Notes: generated by a model from the letters alone, not told the origin. A stretch of DNA of 64,000 bases from Delphinus delphis (GCF_949987515.2 NC_082693.1:20518994-20582993); one strand, 5' to 3'. Counted from the stretch's first letter, positions 1-11,768 are shown. Program-made: numbers and translations.

Positions 1-49
1 CCTGCATTGACCGGTGGACTCTTAACCACTGCGCCACCAGGGAAGCCCA
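1..49 (-). mobile_element. CHR-type SINE, cut by the window edge
   Basis: The antisense 5' end of a tRNA-derived SINE, ending in the diagnostic GCGCCACCAGGGAAGCCC. Confidence 0.85.
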
Positions 50-1199
50 GCACTATGGATTCTGAGAGAGATTAAACTGCTAGAGTGTCTGTTCTGGAAG
101 AGAACAGGCTGCATATAAAATGCTGTGAAGGAAGTTTCTAGGCTTGGATGTAATAGATTATTGAAGGATAGCTGAATTTCAATTTCTTAGTTTTCTATAA
201 TGGATTTCGACCGCCCATTGACATTGCAAGTCCGATATGGAAAAGCTCTATTTAAAACATGCATGTCTGTGTGTGTGTATGTGCGTGTGCGCACACACAT
301 ACACACACAAGCACATGGCTTTATTTTGGAAATATTGGGAGTTAAAGAAAAGTAAAATTTGACTACTCAGAACTTCCATTGTTAATAATCTGGGTTTACT
401 TTTCAGGCTTTTTCCTTTTCTCTTTATATATTTGAGATCATAGTATATATAATTTGCTTTTATTTGCTTTAAAAATTTAAAGATTATTTTTGTACTATTC
501 TCGTTTTATCAGCTTTGGGTGTCCCCCTGCCTTTTTAGTTGTATTTGAGAGTTAACAGAAGATCAACTCCTCAGAACTGTGTGCTGCAGAAATGCCACCA
601 CAGCCTTTTGAGCTGCCAAAGAGCTTTATTAAGTCAACAAAACACTTCCTCAGCTTTGAGCTGCTGTGCAGCGGGATTCAACACAGACATTCCACTTGTC
701 TGGATTTTCCATTTTGAGACTCATGTACGTTAGAAAAATATGTAAGTTCTACCATTTTCTTGTTCTTATTTCCTTTATTTATGCTTTTATTGATAGCCAT
801 ATTTTCTAAAATAAGAGGTATTCATCGACATAGGACTTTGGTTGGACATAGAGAATATCTTCGAGGAAGGTGTTATAAAGTGTGTAATTTACTTTTAAAA
901 ACTTCAATGTAGTTGGCAGAATATTACGTATGCGCCAATTAGTTGAAGCTGCATTTCCAGGGGTGACCAGCTGCCCTGCTCTCCAGCATGTGTTCCAGGG
1001 TCGTTATCTAGCTCAGCACAGAAAAAGCCAGCTCTCTGCTATCCGAGCTCCGCCATCAACCTTGGCAAATTAGTATATTGGATGTTAAATATGAGTTTTT
1101 ATTGCCAAAACTAGTGTCTGTTTAGTAAGAGTGTGGATGTTAGAAGCTGGTTCTCACTGGGGAAAAGAATACTCTCTCTCGATCTATGTATAGGCAAAA
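50..1199. other. Upstream sequence without a recognised gene
   Basis: AT-rich sequence with a TG/CA microsatellite near 262-312. I see no exon with convincing borders and no repeat family I can name. Confidence 0.5.
262..312. repeat. TG/CA microsatellite forming an inverted repeat
   Basis: A (TG)n tract with ATG and CG interruptions is followed by a (CA)n tract, giving a near-palindrome of alternating purine and pyrimidine. Confidence 0.85.
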
Positions 1200-1204
1200 T
1201 AATT

Positions 1205-1680
1205 TAGGGACCCCCTCTAGCTCAACTCACAATCAAAGGTATGATAGGCTCCCCCCAGTGAGCCCTGCCTTTGTGTTATCCCTGAATCTAAGTGTGGGCT
1301 GGATTTACTGACTTGATTACAATGAATAGAATATGGCAGAAATGATGGGATATCACTTCCAAAATTAGCTTTAAAAAGACTTTGCTATTCTTGGTCTGTG
1401 TGTGTGTTTGTGTAAATTCTTCATTTTCTCTCCCACTTTCTCTTGGATTGCTCACCCTGGGGGAAGCCAACCGCCAAGTTGTGAGGCAGCCGTGCTGAGA
1501 GACCCATGTGGTGAGGGATGGAGGCCCGCCAGTAATCACGGGAGTGATCTTGGAAGTAGAACCACCCAGCTACACAGTTCCAGATTCCTCACCCGCAGAA
1601 ACTGTGAGGTAATACAGGTTTATTGATCTGGGCCTCTAACTCTCGGGGTGATTTGCTTCCCAGCAATACCTAATTAATAA
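1205..1680 (+). mobile_element. MLT1-type MaLR LTR
   Basis: Hallmarks of this ancient LTR are present: AGAATATGGCAGAAATGATG, CTCTTGGATTGCTCACCCTG, AACCACCCAGCTA, CAGAAACTGTGAG and a 3' end resembling CAGCAATACCTAA. It is a diverged solo LTR with no internal genes. Confidence 0.75.
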
Positions 1681-1750
1681 AGACAGGTGCGTAAGACCTA
1701 AAGAAGCGGAAAGACACGACTTGGGGTGTCCGATATCTTGGGGTGTCCGA

Positions 1751-1990
1751 TATATTTTTGGCAATTACATAGCTAACGCTCGGAGTGCCTGCATTGTGCT
1801 AGGCAGTCAGTGTTCTGTGTACTTTACATATAGTAGTTCATTTAATTCTCACTTTGATCCTGTTATTATCACCATTTTACAGACAAAGACACTGCCACAG
1901 AGAGGTTAAGTCCAAGAGGCAGAGCTTAGAGGAAACCTCGGCCGTCTAGATCTTGGGTCCATGCTCTTAACTGCTCTGCTGTCCTGCTCC
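1751..1990 (-). mobile_element. MIR SINE
   Basis: Antisense MIR core: GTGCTAGGCAGTCAGTGTTC, then TAGTTCATTTAATTCTCAC and CCATTTTACAGACAAAGACA, followed by the tRNA-like part. Confidence 0.75.
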
Positions 1991-2305
1991 TCTTATGGTT
2001 AATTCTAGTGGGGAGAGTGAAGCAAATTTGGTCAGAATAGGCGGGGGTCATTGCCATTATAGGCAGGGGCGGAGGAGGCATAAGCAGAAACAAGAAGTTG
2101 GAAAGGCTCCCTAAGGGCTAACTTTGACTTTACTAAGCATACTCTACGTGAATAAAATCACACCCCACCCCCTTTCTCCCACTAAGAGCAACTAGCAGAC
2201 TAGGAGGAAATCTGCCTGTTTTGGGAGCATTTTTCAAGAGACACAGAAAGCCTAAGTAGTAGATAAGGTAGATATGGCCATCAGTGCCGTTTTGTGATAA
2301 TATCT

Positions 2306-2395
2306 TTTTTTTTTTTTCCGGCTGCGCCTTGCTGCTTGTGGGATTTTAGTTCCCTGACCAGGTATCGAACCAGGTCCCCGGCAGTAAAAGCACCT
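2306..2395 (-). mobile_element. Old tRNA-derived SINE fragment
   Basis: A T-run followed by GGGATTTTAGTTCCCTGACC and GGTATCGAACCAGGTCCCCG, the antisense of an older cetartiodactyl SINE head. Confidence 0.7.
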
Positions 2396-2398
2396 GAG

Positions 2399-2550
2399 TC
2401 GTTATCTAGCTCAGTTATCTAGCTCCGTTTTATCCCTGTGAAAATGTCTGTTTGCTCAAATAAATTAACATTTATTTTAATAAATGTTAAATACACAGAC
2501 ATTATCCCTGTGATAATGTCTGTTTGCTCAAATAAATTAACATTCCCATC
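2399..2550. repeat. 43-bp direct duplication with an 11-bp-stem hairpin
   Basis: Positions 2430-2472 and 2502-2544 are the same 43-bp unit with one mismatch. ACAGACATTAT at 2495 pairs with ATAATGTCTGT at 2513 across a 7-nt loop. A second inverted repeat, AACATTTA and TAAATGTT, lies in the spacer. Confidence 0.85.
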
Positions 2551-3700
2551 CCAAATGACTCCCTCAGAAGAAATAAACTCATCAACAGATTGACCCATGC
2601 AGCCTTCCTCCAGGATAAAACAAAATATATTATTGTGATTTTTTACAAATAATGGAGGTCATAGGCCATTTTGCTTTCTTTCTCTTCCTTTTCACAGTGA
2701 CCTCCGTGCAACCATATGTGGCACTTAAAATAGCGTGAAGGGAGCAGGCACTCTGGGGTCTCAGCAGAGCCTCAGATTCATTCACGCCGGTCCTGTCCAC
2801 GCAGAGGCCACCAAGAAATCCCCAGCATCTGTGCTATGAGCACTGTCACGTGATTGGCGAAAAAAATAAATCCCCAGCACACTTTGGTTGTTGTTGACAA
2901 AAATGCTATATCGAAGATCAGGAAATGAAGCCCAGTTGAGTTGTCCCAGCAAGATAATGGTAGACAAAACCAATTATTGGAAAGAATTTTAAAGAAGGTG
3001 TAAGTATTGATGACTCCCTCTTATGACCTACGCAGTGCTGACTTATATCACAGGAGTCAGGATCATTCTACCCTTGTCCCAGTTTCACACCTGGCTGCCG
3101 ATTTTCAGGACTAGAAGTTCTTGTCTGAGAAACCTCCTCTCTCCCATAACACAACAAAGCTGAATCTGTTGATTTGGGTATGTGGAGAAGGCGCAGGTTT
3201 TACGGAGAGTGATCCATTATTCAACTCCGTGTGCTAGTTACTTTGTGAGTAGTTTTATGGGGGAAAAGTCATGGCGAATAAGTGATTGCATTTTGCATAT
3301 CATAAAAAACAAGAAGGCGGGTGGAATACTTACGTAACACAACACTAACACTGATTCTTACCTGCCAGGCGGGAAAAATAAAAACATGTTTGTCTTGCAA
3401 ACTAATCAGAGCTCTGGTTCAAGTATTTATGATTGCACATTTGGGAGGAATGAAATTTCTCTTCCATTTTAAAAATATGGGTATGTGTTCTATTTGGTGT
3501 TCTAGTATATAATATGGAAACATGAACCACTTGAGGGCTTGTTTTTGAAAGTATACCCCAGGCTGATATATAAAATATAAATGGCTCAGTCACTAGAGCC
3601 ATACACAGCCTCCTCTTGGAGAAAGAACCTAAACTTTGGGTTTACATAGTTATTGGAACACCCTACCACTGCCACTCATTGCCACAGTCATACCCTTGAC
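2551..3700. other. Unannotated upstream sequence
   Basis: No convincing exon or nameable repeat; short open frames on both strands lack splice context. Confidence 0.45.
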
Positions 3701-3704
3701 CTTG

Positions 3705-3919
3705 TTTTTTTTTTTTTTTTTTTCTTTGCGGTACGTGGGCCTCTCACTGTTGTGGCCTCTCCCGTTGCAGAGCACAGGCTCCGGACGCACAAGCCCAGCG
3801 GCCATGGCCCACGGGCCCAGCCGCTCCGCGGCATGTGGGATCTTCCCGGACCAGGGCACGAACCCGTGTCCCCTGCATCGGCAGGCAGACGCCCAACCAC
3901 TGCACCACCAGGGAAGCCC
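3705..3919 (-). mobile_element. CHR-2-like SINE
   Basis: Full-length antisense copy with a poly-T head and CACCAGGGAAGCCC end. Flanked by the duplication GACCTTGTTTTT. Confidence 0.92.
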
Positions 3920-4787
3920 GACCTTGTTTTTAACAATAGCCAGAGCCCTGTCGAATCCCAAATTCTGGATTCCACTCTGACTGCCATCTTCTACCCCACC
4001 TTCACCGTTCTTTCACTCCACCAGCATCTCCCCTCCACTGATTCTGTTACTGTTGCATCGTCCTGTATCCCCTCACTGACATCCTATGTTTCCTCTCTGC
4101 CCAGGCTAAATCCCGTGTCCATCAGCAGAGTCACTCTCAGAACCACTGACTCCTAATGTCTCATATCAAACTTGCTTGGATAAATCACAACCCTAGTTAA
4201 CTCCAATTTTCCATTGACTCTGTGCTTATACCCACGCACCTAAAAATCATGCAACTGTGCTAGCTGGTCTCACGTGAGATTAGGGACAATGAACCTTCGT
4301 GCTGACTCTCATACTGTCCAGCAATCATACTGTGCTTCCCTAATCCAGTCTCTCTCATGCTTTCTCCTAGGTTCTGTTATACGTTTCCCTCTCTCCTCAA
4401 ACTTCCAACACTGTTTCCCTTTGCTGAGATAATCGAAACAATCAGAAGAAAACATTCACCACCCCTCCCCTGTACCCACCTACCTGCATCTGGGCCCAAA
4501 CTCAGTACCTTCCCAGTCCTGGGGATAGGCTGTCTCTGTGGCTAGCCCTTACCGGCTACTAGGCCTCCTTCTCTGATACATGGTCACCCACAATTTCCAC
4601 CATTCCCAACTCTCTCTCCTGCAATCTCAATTTTTCCCTCTACATCAGATTATTCCCATAAACATGCAAGCATACTCTTATTTCTTCCAACTAAGAGAAA
4701 CCCAAAGCACTAAACTTCCTTGACTCCATTTCCTTCTCTGCTATTGTCTATATCTTTCCTTTCATAGCAAACTCTTTTTCTTTTTAA

Positions 4788-5058
4788 ACAGCTTCATTGA
4801 GGTAGAATTAACATACAAAACCCCAGCACATACTTAATGCATACAGTTCGATGAGTTTGGACATACGCCTACACCTGTGACACCACCACCATTATCAAGG
4901 CAATAATTATATCCATTACCTCCAAAGGTTTCCTTATGTCTCTTTGCCCTTTTTTTTTTAATGGTCAGAATACTTAACACAAGATCTACCTCTTAACAAA
5001 CTTTTAAGTGCACTCTATAATTTTGTGAACTATAAGCACAATATTGTACAGCAATCAC
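4788..5058 (-). mobile_element. L1 3'-region fragment
   Basis: CTTCATTGAGGTAGAATTAA and the following text match antisense L1 (L1M-type) 3' sequence. It is interrupted on its right by a SINE. Confidence 0.6.
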
Positions 5059-5069
5059 AGTGAACTCTT

Positions 5070-5391
5070 TTTCTTAACAATTAATTAATTAATTTATGGC
5101 TGCGTTGGGTCTTCGTGGCCGCACGCTGGCTTTCTCTAGTTGCAGTGAGTGGGGGCTACTCTCCATTGCGGTGCACTGACTTCTCATTGTGGTGGCTTTC
5201 CTTGTTACGGACCCTAGGTGCTCAGGCTTCAGTAGTTGTGGCTCCCGTGCTCTAAAGCGCGGGCTCAGTAGCTGTGGCGCAGGGCGCTTAGTTGCTGCAC
5301 GGCCTGTGGGATCTTCCCGAGCCAGGGATCGAACCCATGTCCCTTGCAGTGGCAGGCGGATTCTTAACCACTGTGCCACCAGGGAGCTCCC
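5070..5391 (-). mobile_element. CHR-1-like SINE
   Basis: A longer SINE type with GGCTGCGTTGGGTCTTCG and TTTCTCTAGTTGCAGTGAG, ending CCACCAGGGAGCTCC. Flanking duplication GTGAACTCTT. Confidence 0.88.
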
Positions 5392-5499
5392 CAATCAGTG
5401 AACTCTTAAGAAGCAGGATCCATACTCAGTCTCTAATTTCTCTCCTCCTGTTCACTTTTAAACACATTATAATTGTCAACTTAAAAAAAAAAAAAAGCA

Positions 5500-5945
5500 C
5501 AATGTGAGGGCTGTTAAGTTTTATTTGGGGCTTGCTGAGGACTATAGCCCGGGAGTCTCTCAGGTAGCTTGAGGAACTGTTCCAAAGGTGTGCAGGGGGA
5601 GGTCAGCATGTATGTGATTTTGGTGAAGGGGTTACGTGCAACCAAGCACAGATCTCGGTAGAAGGTCGCTGCTAGTCACGAGGAGCAGGTGTCTCTGTTA
5701 ATGATTTTAGTGCTTTTCAAGGTATGAGAAGATGCAAGACATTGGGTTCATAAAATTTTCTCCTGAAAATAACTACCTGAAGGCCTGTTCTGCCAGTTTT
5801 TCCCGGAGCACGGAGTGCCTCATTCCTGATCTCTGCCCTGAACTCCTTTCAGGGTGTGTTAAAGGTCAGTGACTGCAGTGGCTAGTGACTTCATTCTTGT
5901 AGAACTAGATGGTGAGCAACATTCTTTCGTTCGCAAAATGAAATT
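5500..5945. mobile_element. Possible LTR remnant
   Basis: Begins with TTTTATTTGGGGCTTGCTGA and resembles the start of the segment at 24860, suggesting a shared dispersed LTR-like family. The family name is uncertain. Confidence 0.35.
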
Positions 5946-6116
5946 GCTCTTTTCAAGATTACCACCTACCTGCTCCTTTATGGCTAATCCCAAATCATGT
6001 CCTGGTCCTCATTTTACCTGACTGATCAGCAGTTGATCACTTTGTCTTGCTTGAAACTTTCCCCACCTGGCTTTGAGGACATCACATTTACTGGATTTTC
6101 CTCCTTCTACCTTCCT

Positions 6117-6372
6117 TTTTTTTAAAAAAATATTTGTTTATTTATTTATTTGGCTGCATCGGATCTTAGTTGTGGCATGTGGGCTCCTCGCGGTGTGTGG
6201 ACCTCTCTCTAGTTGTGGTGCATGGGCTCTAGAGCGCGTGGGCTCAGTCGTTGTAGCGCACGGGCTCAGCTCCCCCACAGTATGTGGGATCTTAGTCCCC
6301 TGACGAGGGACCAAACCCGAGTCCCCTACATTGGAAAGCGGACTCTTAACCACTGGACCACAAGGGAAGTCC
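6117..6372 (-). mobile_element. CHR-related SINE in L2
   Basis: Older, diverged copy ending GACCACAAGGGAAGTCCC. Flanking duplication CCTTCTACCTT. Confidence 0.82.
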
Positions 6373-6569
6373 CCCTTCTACCTTTCTGCTGCTCTTTTTC
6401 AGTCTCTTTTGCTGGTTCCTCCTCATCCCATTACCCATACTGATCAATGTTGACATGTCCTAGGTCTCAGGCCTTGGACTTCTCTTTCCCATCTGCCTTC
6501 GCTTCCTGGGTGAGCTCAATAGGTCCCACAGACTTATATGCCACCTTTATGCTGAGGACTCCCTGTTTT

Positions 6570-6853
6570 GTTTTGTTTTTTAAATTTAATTAATTAATTT
6601 ATTTTTGGCTGCTTGGGTCTTCGTTTCTGTGCGAGAGCTTTTCTCTAGTTGCGGCAAGTGGGGGCCACTCTTCATCGCGGTGCTCAGGCCTCTCTTGTTG
6701 CGGGGCACAAGCTCCAGACGCGGAGGGTCAGTAGTTGTGGCTCATGGGCTTAGTTGCTCCACGGCATGTGGGATCTTCCCAGACCAGGGCTCGAACCCGT
6801 GTCCCCTGCATTGGCAAGCGGACTCTCAACCACTGCACCACCAGGGAAGCCCC
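6570..6853 (-). mobile_element. CHR-1-like SINE in L2
   Basis: Contains TTTTTGGCTGCTTGGGTCTT, ends CACCAGGGAAGCCCC, and is flanked by the duplication AGGACTCCCTGTTTT. Confidence 0.88.
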
Positions 6854-6956
6854 AGGACTCCCTGTTTTATACTATCTCCAACCCAAACCTCTCCCCTGAA
6901 TCCAGACCATGTCCTCAACTGCCTATTTGACAACCTCCACTTGAATATTTAATATT

Positions 6957-7152
6957 TATTTATTTATTTATTTTTGCGGTACGCGGGCCTCTCACTCTTG
7001 TGGCCTCTCCCGTTGTGGAGCACAGGCTCTGGACGCGCAGGCTCAGCGGCCATGGCTCATGGGCCCAGCCGCTCAGCCGCATGTGGGACACGAACCCGTG
7101 TCCCCTGCATTGGCAGGCGGACTCTCAACCACTGCGCCACCAGGGAAGCCCC
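6957..7152 (-). mobile_element. CHR-2-like SINE in L2
   Basis: TTTTTGCGGTACGCGGGCCT to CCACCAGGGAAGCCCC with duplication AATATTTAATATTTA. It has a short internal deletion (about 25 bp) after CAGCCGCATGTGGGA. Confidence 0.88.
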
Positions 7153-7339
7153 AAATATTTAATATTTAATAGGATCTTAGACTCAACCTTCTGAAACTGA
7201 GCTCCTGATACTCATCCCTCCCTCTACGACGTCTCAATTAATCGCAGCTACATTCCTCCAGTTGCTCAGGTCAAAATCTTGAAGTCATTCTTGAGTCTTC
7301 TGTTAGTCTCATGCCAGCATATCCTGTCTCATCTAACAG

Positions 7340-7412
7340 CATCTATCTACCTATCTACCTCTCTGTCTATCTACCTATCTGTCTATCTATTCATCTATCT
7401 ATCTATCATCAT
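7340..7412. repeat. (CTAT/CTAC)n microsatellite
   Basis: Imperfect tetranucleotide array inside the L2-like repeat. Confidence 0.9.
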
Positions 7413-8205
7413 CTGTCCATCTCTCTATGACTTCTTGTCATTATTTCTCCTCCTGGATTCTTGTTATAAACATCTAACTAATCTCACTGTTTCTACCCTT
7501 GACTCCTTTCAGTTTATTCATTTATTCAGAGCACATACCTGCTCTCCTTAAAATCCTTCAACGGCTTCCTACCTTGCTTAGAGTAAAAGCCAATGTTCTT
7601 CTATAACCCAAAGACCTTACATGATTAGTTTTCCCCATTAATGCTCTGACCTCATTTCCTATTACCCTCCTCTATCCTTTTCACTCCAGTCACACAGGCC
7701 TCCTTGCTGTTTCTCAAACATGCCGGGCAAACTTGCACCTCAGGACCTTTGCACTTGCTTTTCTGCCTGGATGCATTTTCTCAGGTATCTCCTGGCTAGC
7801 CTCTTCACTTGCTCCAGGTCTTTATTCAAATTCAGCCCTAGGTAAGCCCTCCTTTGGCTACCCTATCTACGATTGCAGCCTTCCCTCCAAACTCATTCTT
7901 CACATTATATTTATTTGTCTTTCTTCAGCATTTATCAGACTAGCATGCTATGTATTTTTCATCAATTATGTTAATTTTGTCTCCTTTGGTAGGAAGTAAG
8001 CTCTATGAGAGCAGGAAGTTTGCCTATTCACAGTGTATCCCAGCATTAGGACGTGCCTGACACATACCAAGTACTTGATAGCTGTAGAATGAATGAATTA
8101 TAACAGTGATGAACACGATGAAAATATACAGCCTGACAAGGCATACACAATGTTGCTTACTTTTATACAAATTGTTGATAACTATTGTTAAAAAATAGTT
8201 ATTTT

Positions 8206-8414
8206 GGGGCTTCCCTGGTGGCACAGTGGTTGGGAGTCCGCCTGCCGATGCAGGGGACACGGGTTCGTGCCCCGGTCCGGGAGGATCCCACATGCTGTGG
8301 AGGGGCTGGGCCCGTGGGCCATGGCCACTGAGCCTGCGCGTCCGGAGCCTGTGCTCTGCAACGGGAGAGGCCACAACAATGAGAGGCCCGCGTACCGCAA
8401 AAAAAAAAAAAAAA
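8206..8414 (+). mobile_element. CHR-2-like SINE
   Basis: GGGCTTCCCTGGTGGCACAG to a 17-nt A-tail. Flanking duplication AGTTATTTT. Confidence 0.93.
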
Positions 8415-8829
8415 GTTATTTTATTCTCAATATTCCCACATCATCAAAGGTAGCGTTCTGTACTCAGACAACAGTTAAAACTCTAGAATTGTGAACTGCT
8501 ACAAAAATGTGTGATTTTTTTTTAACTTTAGGAAACGCCCACTGTGATTTTTTTAAAATTATGGTATAAAGTATTATCACTCATGATATACTGAGTACAT
8601 GATAATTATCACAAAATAAAGCATAAGATAGGTTTATTGATTTCTAGGTCATTGCATTTCAACTGATGACCAGCAGAGGGAACTGCTGATCCACATTTTT
8701 TACCCCTATGTATTAAAAAGCGCTAAACTAAGGGGCAGGTTTCAATGATGTAAATGACATTATCTTACAAATCTACATAACATGGTAATGAATCAGCCAC
8801 CAAAATAGAATGACTTGAGTTTTCAAAAT

Positions 8830-9310
8830 CTATTATTTTTTCTCTTTTTTATTCATTTATTTAAACTGATGATCTTGTACATGAATACAGTACAAAAAAT
8901 ATAAAGAAATAACTAAATCTCTTCTCTACCCGTTTCTTACCCCCCAGATTATCATTTTTCTCTAGTTTTTTCTGTAACTATGTATACCTATGTTTTGCTT
9001 TGGTTTGTACTGTATGTATATTTTAAAATCAGAAATTGAATAAACACTGTTCTTCACATTAGGGTTGATTTATAACTTGAGCACATAATTTTGGGATTCC
9101 ATATCAGTCCTTAGAGAACCTCTTTCTTTTAAACAGTTGTATTTTATTGTAAGGTGTGAATAAACTCTAATTTATATAACCAGTCCTTATTGAAGGATGC
9201 AAAGGTTGTTTTCAATATGTTGTCATTTCAAACAAAACTATAATAAATATATTTTAACATTTATCTTTGTAAATATGTGCAAGTATATCTCTAGTATAAC
9301 CTCCTAGAAA
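8830..9310 (-). mobile_element. Ancient L1 3'-region remnant (tentative)
   Basis: TGCAAAGGTTGTTTTCAATA and the following AATAAATAT resemble antisense L1 3' text. Diverged; boundaries approximate. Confidence 0.4.
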
Positions 9311-10150
9311 AACCTGGTAGTCATGTGAAAAATAATGAAGGTGGAGTCCTATTTCCCTATATACCAAGATAAATTCTAAATGTATTGACTCATGAAAGTA
9401 CTAGAAAAGAACATGGGAGAATGATTTATGATTTTGGAGTCAGGAAGGACTTTCTAAGTCTAACAGAAACTCAGAAGGGGGCTTCCCTGGTGGCGCAGTG
9501 GTTGGGAGTCCGCCTGCCGATGCAGGGGACACGGGTTCGTGCCCCGGTCCGGGAGGATTCCACATGCTGTGGAGGGGCTGGGCCCGTGAGCCATGGCCGC
9601 TGAGCCTGCGTGTCCGGAGCCTGTGCTCCGCAACGGGAGAGGCCACAACAGTGAGAGGCCCGCGTACCGCAAAAAAAAAAAACAACAAAAAAAAAACAAA
9701 AAACTCAGAAGCCACACAGAAAAGATAGAAATCTGAGTTTATTTTTTTAAAATATGCGTGGCAAAAATACCATAAAAGTAGAAATGACGAATTGTACAAA
9801 TGCATTCCTAACACATAAAATACAAAGAACTAAATTTCTTCATACGTAAAGAGCTTTTGTAAATTGGTAAAATCAAGCCCGTATTGAAAAATGACCAAAG
9901 AATACGAAGAAATAGAACCTAGAAATGGAAACACAAATAGCTTTAAACACATGAAACCATATTCATAAGGAGAGAAATGCAAATTGAAATGAGGAGATGC
10001 CATGTTTCACTTCTCAGGTTGGCAAAGATCAACACATTGCTTTGATGAGGGTGTGGGGAATCAAACAGGCTCGCAGATTGTTGGTGAGATGATAAACTGA
10101 TACAATTGCTATGGAAACCAGTGTAGCAACAGCTATCCCAATTTTCAACA
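9311..10150 (+). mobile_element. Decayed L1 ORF2 3' segment
   Basis: Includes GAGAGAAATGCAAATTGAAA and GCTATGGAAACCAGTGTAGC, typical of the L1 ORF2 tail. It is interrupted by the SINE at 9477. Confidence 0.6.
9477..9705 (+). mobile_element. CHR-2-like SINE
   Basis: Full copy with an A-rich tail containing AAC interruptions. Flanking duplication AACTCAGAAG. Confidence 0.93.
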
Positions 10151-10359
10151 GAAAGTTTGTGGAGTGTTTTGTTTTTGTTTTGTTTTTTAAGTCAAATCTC
10201 TTTCTTTGAATTAGCTGCATGTACTTAACCAGAAGGAAAGGCTACCAGAGTTTAAAAATAAAAACAAAATATTTTAAGGGAGGTATTATGCCCTTTGTGT
10301 AATGTGGATGACAGCCATATTGGGCTATGGAAATTAACATGACAACAAAAAGAATCTCT

Positions 10360-11189
10360 GAGTGTATATCAGTCAGGGTCCCTTAGGAAACAGACGGCAC
10401 AGTTTTTTAAAAGGGAGGATGAAAAGAATTTTGATCATGATCGTGTGGGCAAGGTTAAGGGAAATAATAAGGAGTGGGGAGTGCCACGTGGTGCTGGGTC
10501 GTGGCTCTAGGGAGCCATCAGCATCCCAGCAAGGGCCAAGGGAGGGAAGATGTTCAGAACCAAGTGAGGGCTGTCACTTTAGGAGAGGGCTGCCTGACAG
10601 GAGCTGTGGAAAAGCATGGACCACTGTCAGACAGACCTGGCAGGGTGGGATCCAGGAGAAAAATGTCCCGAGCTCTTTCTGCTCAGCCCATCTATTTTCT
10701 GCTGGTGCCTTGTACTGGCCAAGTTCAACGGGAAATCAGAGGGCAGGGGAGCCAGACTGACGCTGTCCATAGAGGTCAGTCTGCTGGGAAACTGAATGAG
10801 GACGAGTAGGTCTTGCTTTATTTCAGGAGCGTAAATCTGGGAGGGCAACAGATGATTGTCATTCAGCTAATACACACCTTGTAATATCTTCAGGGCCTCA
10901 CTCTATTTTAACCTCCCTCCAAAAAGATATTGCCAAGTTTCTTCCAAAGTATTCTCTTCTGGGCTCCTGCTTTTCGGAATGGAACCCATATATCCCTAAA
11001 ATTCCCAGTCCCTTTCTTTCTGGGATAGTATCTTGATGAAAATTGGCTTCCTGAAGACACTGCCTTTGCTTATTAAGGTTTAATTAACAGAAAGCAGTTT
11101 AAAGACAATGATACCTAGAATCTAAGGGAGGTACTATAAGAAATAGTCACTAAAAAAAAAGGAAATAGTGAATTTTACATAGAGCAGGG
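10360..11189. other. Diverged sequence with the first copy of a 123-bp duplication
   Basis: Starts TATATCAGTCAGGGTCCCTT, the form of an old dispersed repeat I cannot name. The duplicated unit is at 10716-10838. Open frames here are not supported by splice sites. Confidence 0.4.
10716..10838. repeat. 123-bp direct duplication, copy 1
   Basis: Same length as 11481-11603 with three mismatches by eye (about 98% identity). Confidence 0.9.
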
Positions 11190-11407
11190 GTTTTTTTTGT
11201 GTGTTTGTTTGTTTTGCGGTACTCGGGCCTCTCACTGCTGTGGCCTCTCCCGTTGCGGAGCACAGGCTCCGGACGCGCAGGCTCAGCGGCCATGGCTCAC
11301 GGGCCCAGCCGCTCCGCGGCGTGTGGAATCTTCCTAGATCAGGGCACGAACCCGTGTCCTCTGCATCGGCAGGCGGACTCTCACCCACTGCGCCACCAGG
11401 GAAGCCC
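11190..11407 (-). mobile_element. CHR-2-like SINE
   Basis: GTTTTGCGGTACTCGGGCCT to CACCAGGGAAGCCC, with an imperfect duplication around ATAGARCA. It lies between the two copies of the 123-bp unit. Confidence 0.9.
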
Positions 11408-11480
11408 TATAGAACACGTTTTGAAAAATAAAATGTATGTATGTTTGGCCATGCCTCTCATGAAGGAGGATTCCGCTATC

Positions 11481-11603
11481 TGGCCAAGTTCAACAGGAAA
11501 TCAGAGGGCAGGGGAGCCAGACTGATGCTGTCCGTAGAGGTCAGTCTGCTGGGAAACTGAATGAGGACGAGTAGGTCTTGCTTTATTTCAGGAGCGTAAA
11601 TCT
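11481..11603. repeat. 123-bp direct duplication, copy 2
   Basis: Begins TGGCCAAGTTCAACAGG and ends GGAGCGTAAATCT, as in copy 1; the flanks differ. Confidence 0.9.
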
Positions 11604-11768
11604 TTCCTGAAATTCTCTTTCCTTCCTTCTCTTCTTCCAATAGTGCTTCTCTTCCCCTCCAATCCAGTTTTGGTTAGATGAAATGAGTCCCTTAGATCAA
11701 CCAGAGATTAATTCCAGAGATCCAGCTACTGGCTAATGTCTAACAACATTAAAGATTGCATTAGAGGG

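Larger units (their letters stand above)
5946..8100 (+). mobile_element. L2-like LINE 3' region, split by three SINEs
   Basis: Stretches such as AGGACTCCCTGTTTTATACT, GTTGCTCAGGTCAAAATCTT, AGGACCTTTGCACTTGCTTT and a GAATGAATGA end resemble the common mammalian L2 3' end. SINEs occupy 6117-6372, 6570-6853 and 6957-7152. The left boundary is approximate. Confidence 0.6.

Noticed and set aside
8206..8300. tRNA gene signal from an RNA polymerase III B-box-like GGGTTCGTGCC
   Set aside because: It is the tRNA-derived head of a SINE; no cloverleaf can be drawn and it recurs in every copy.
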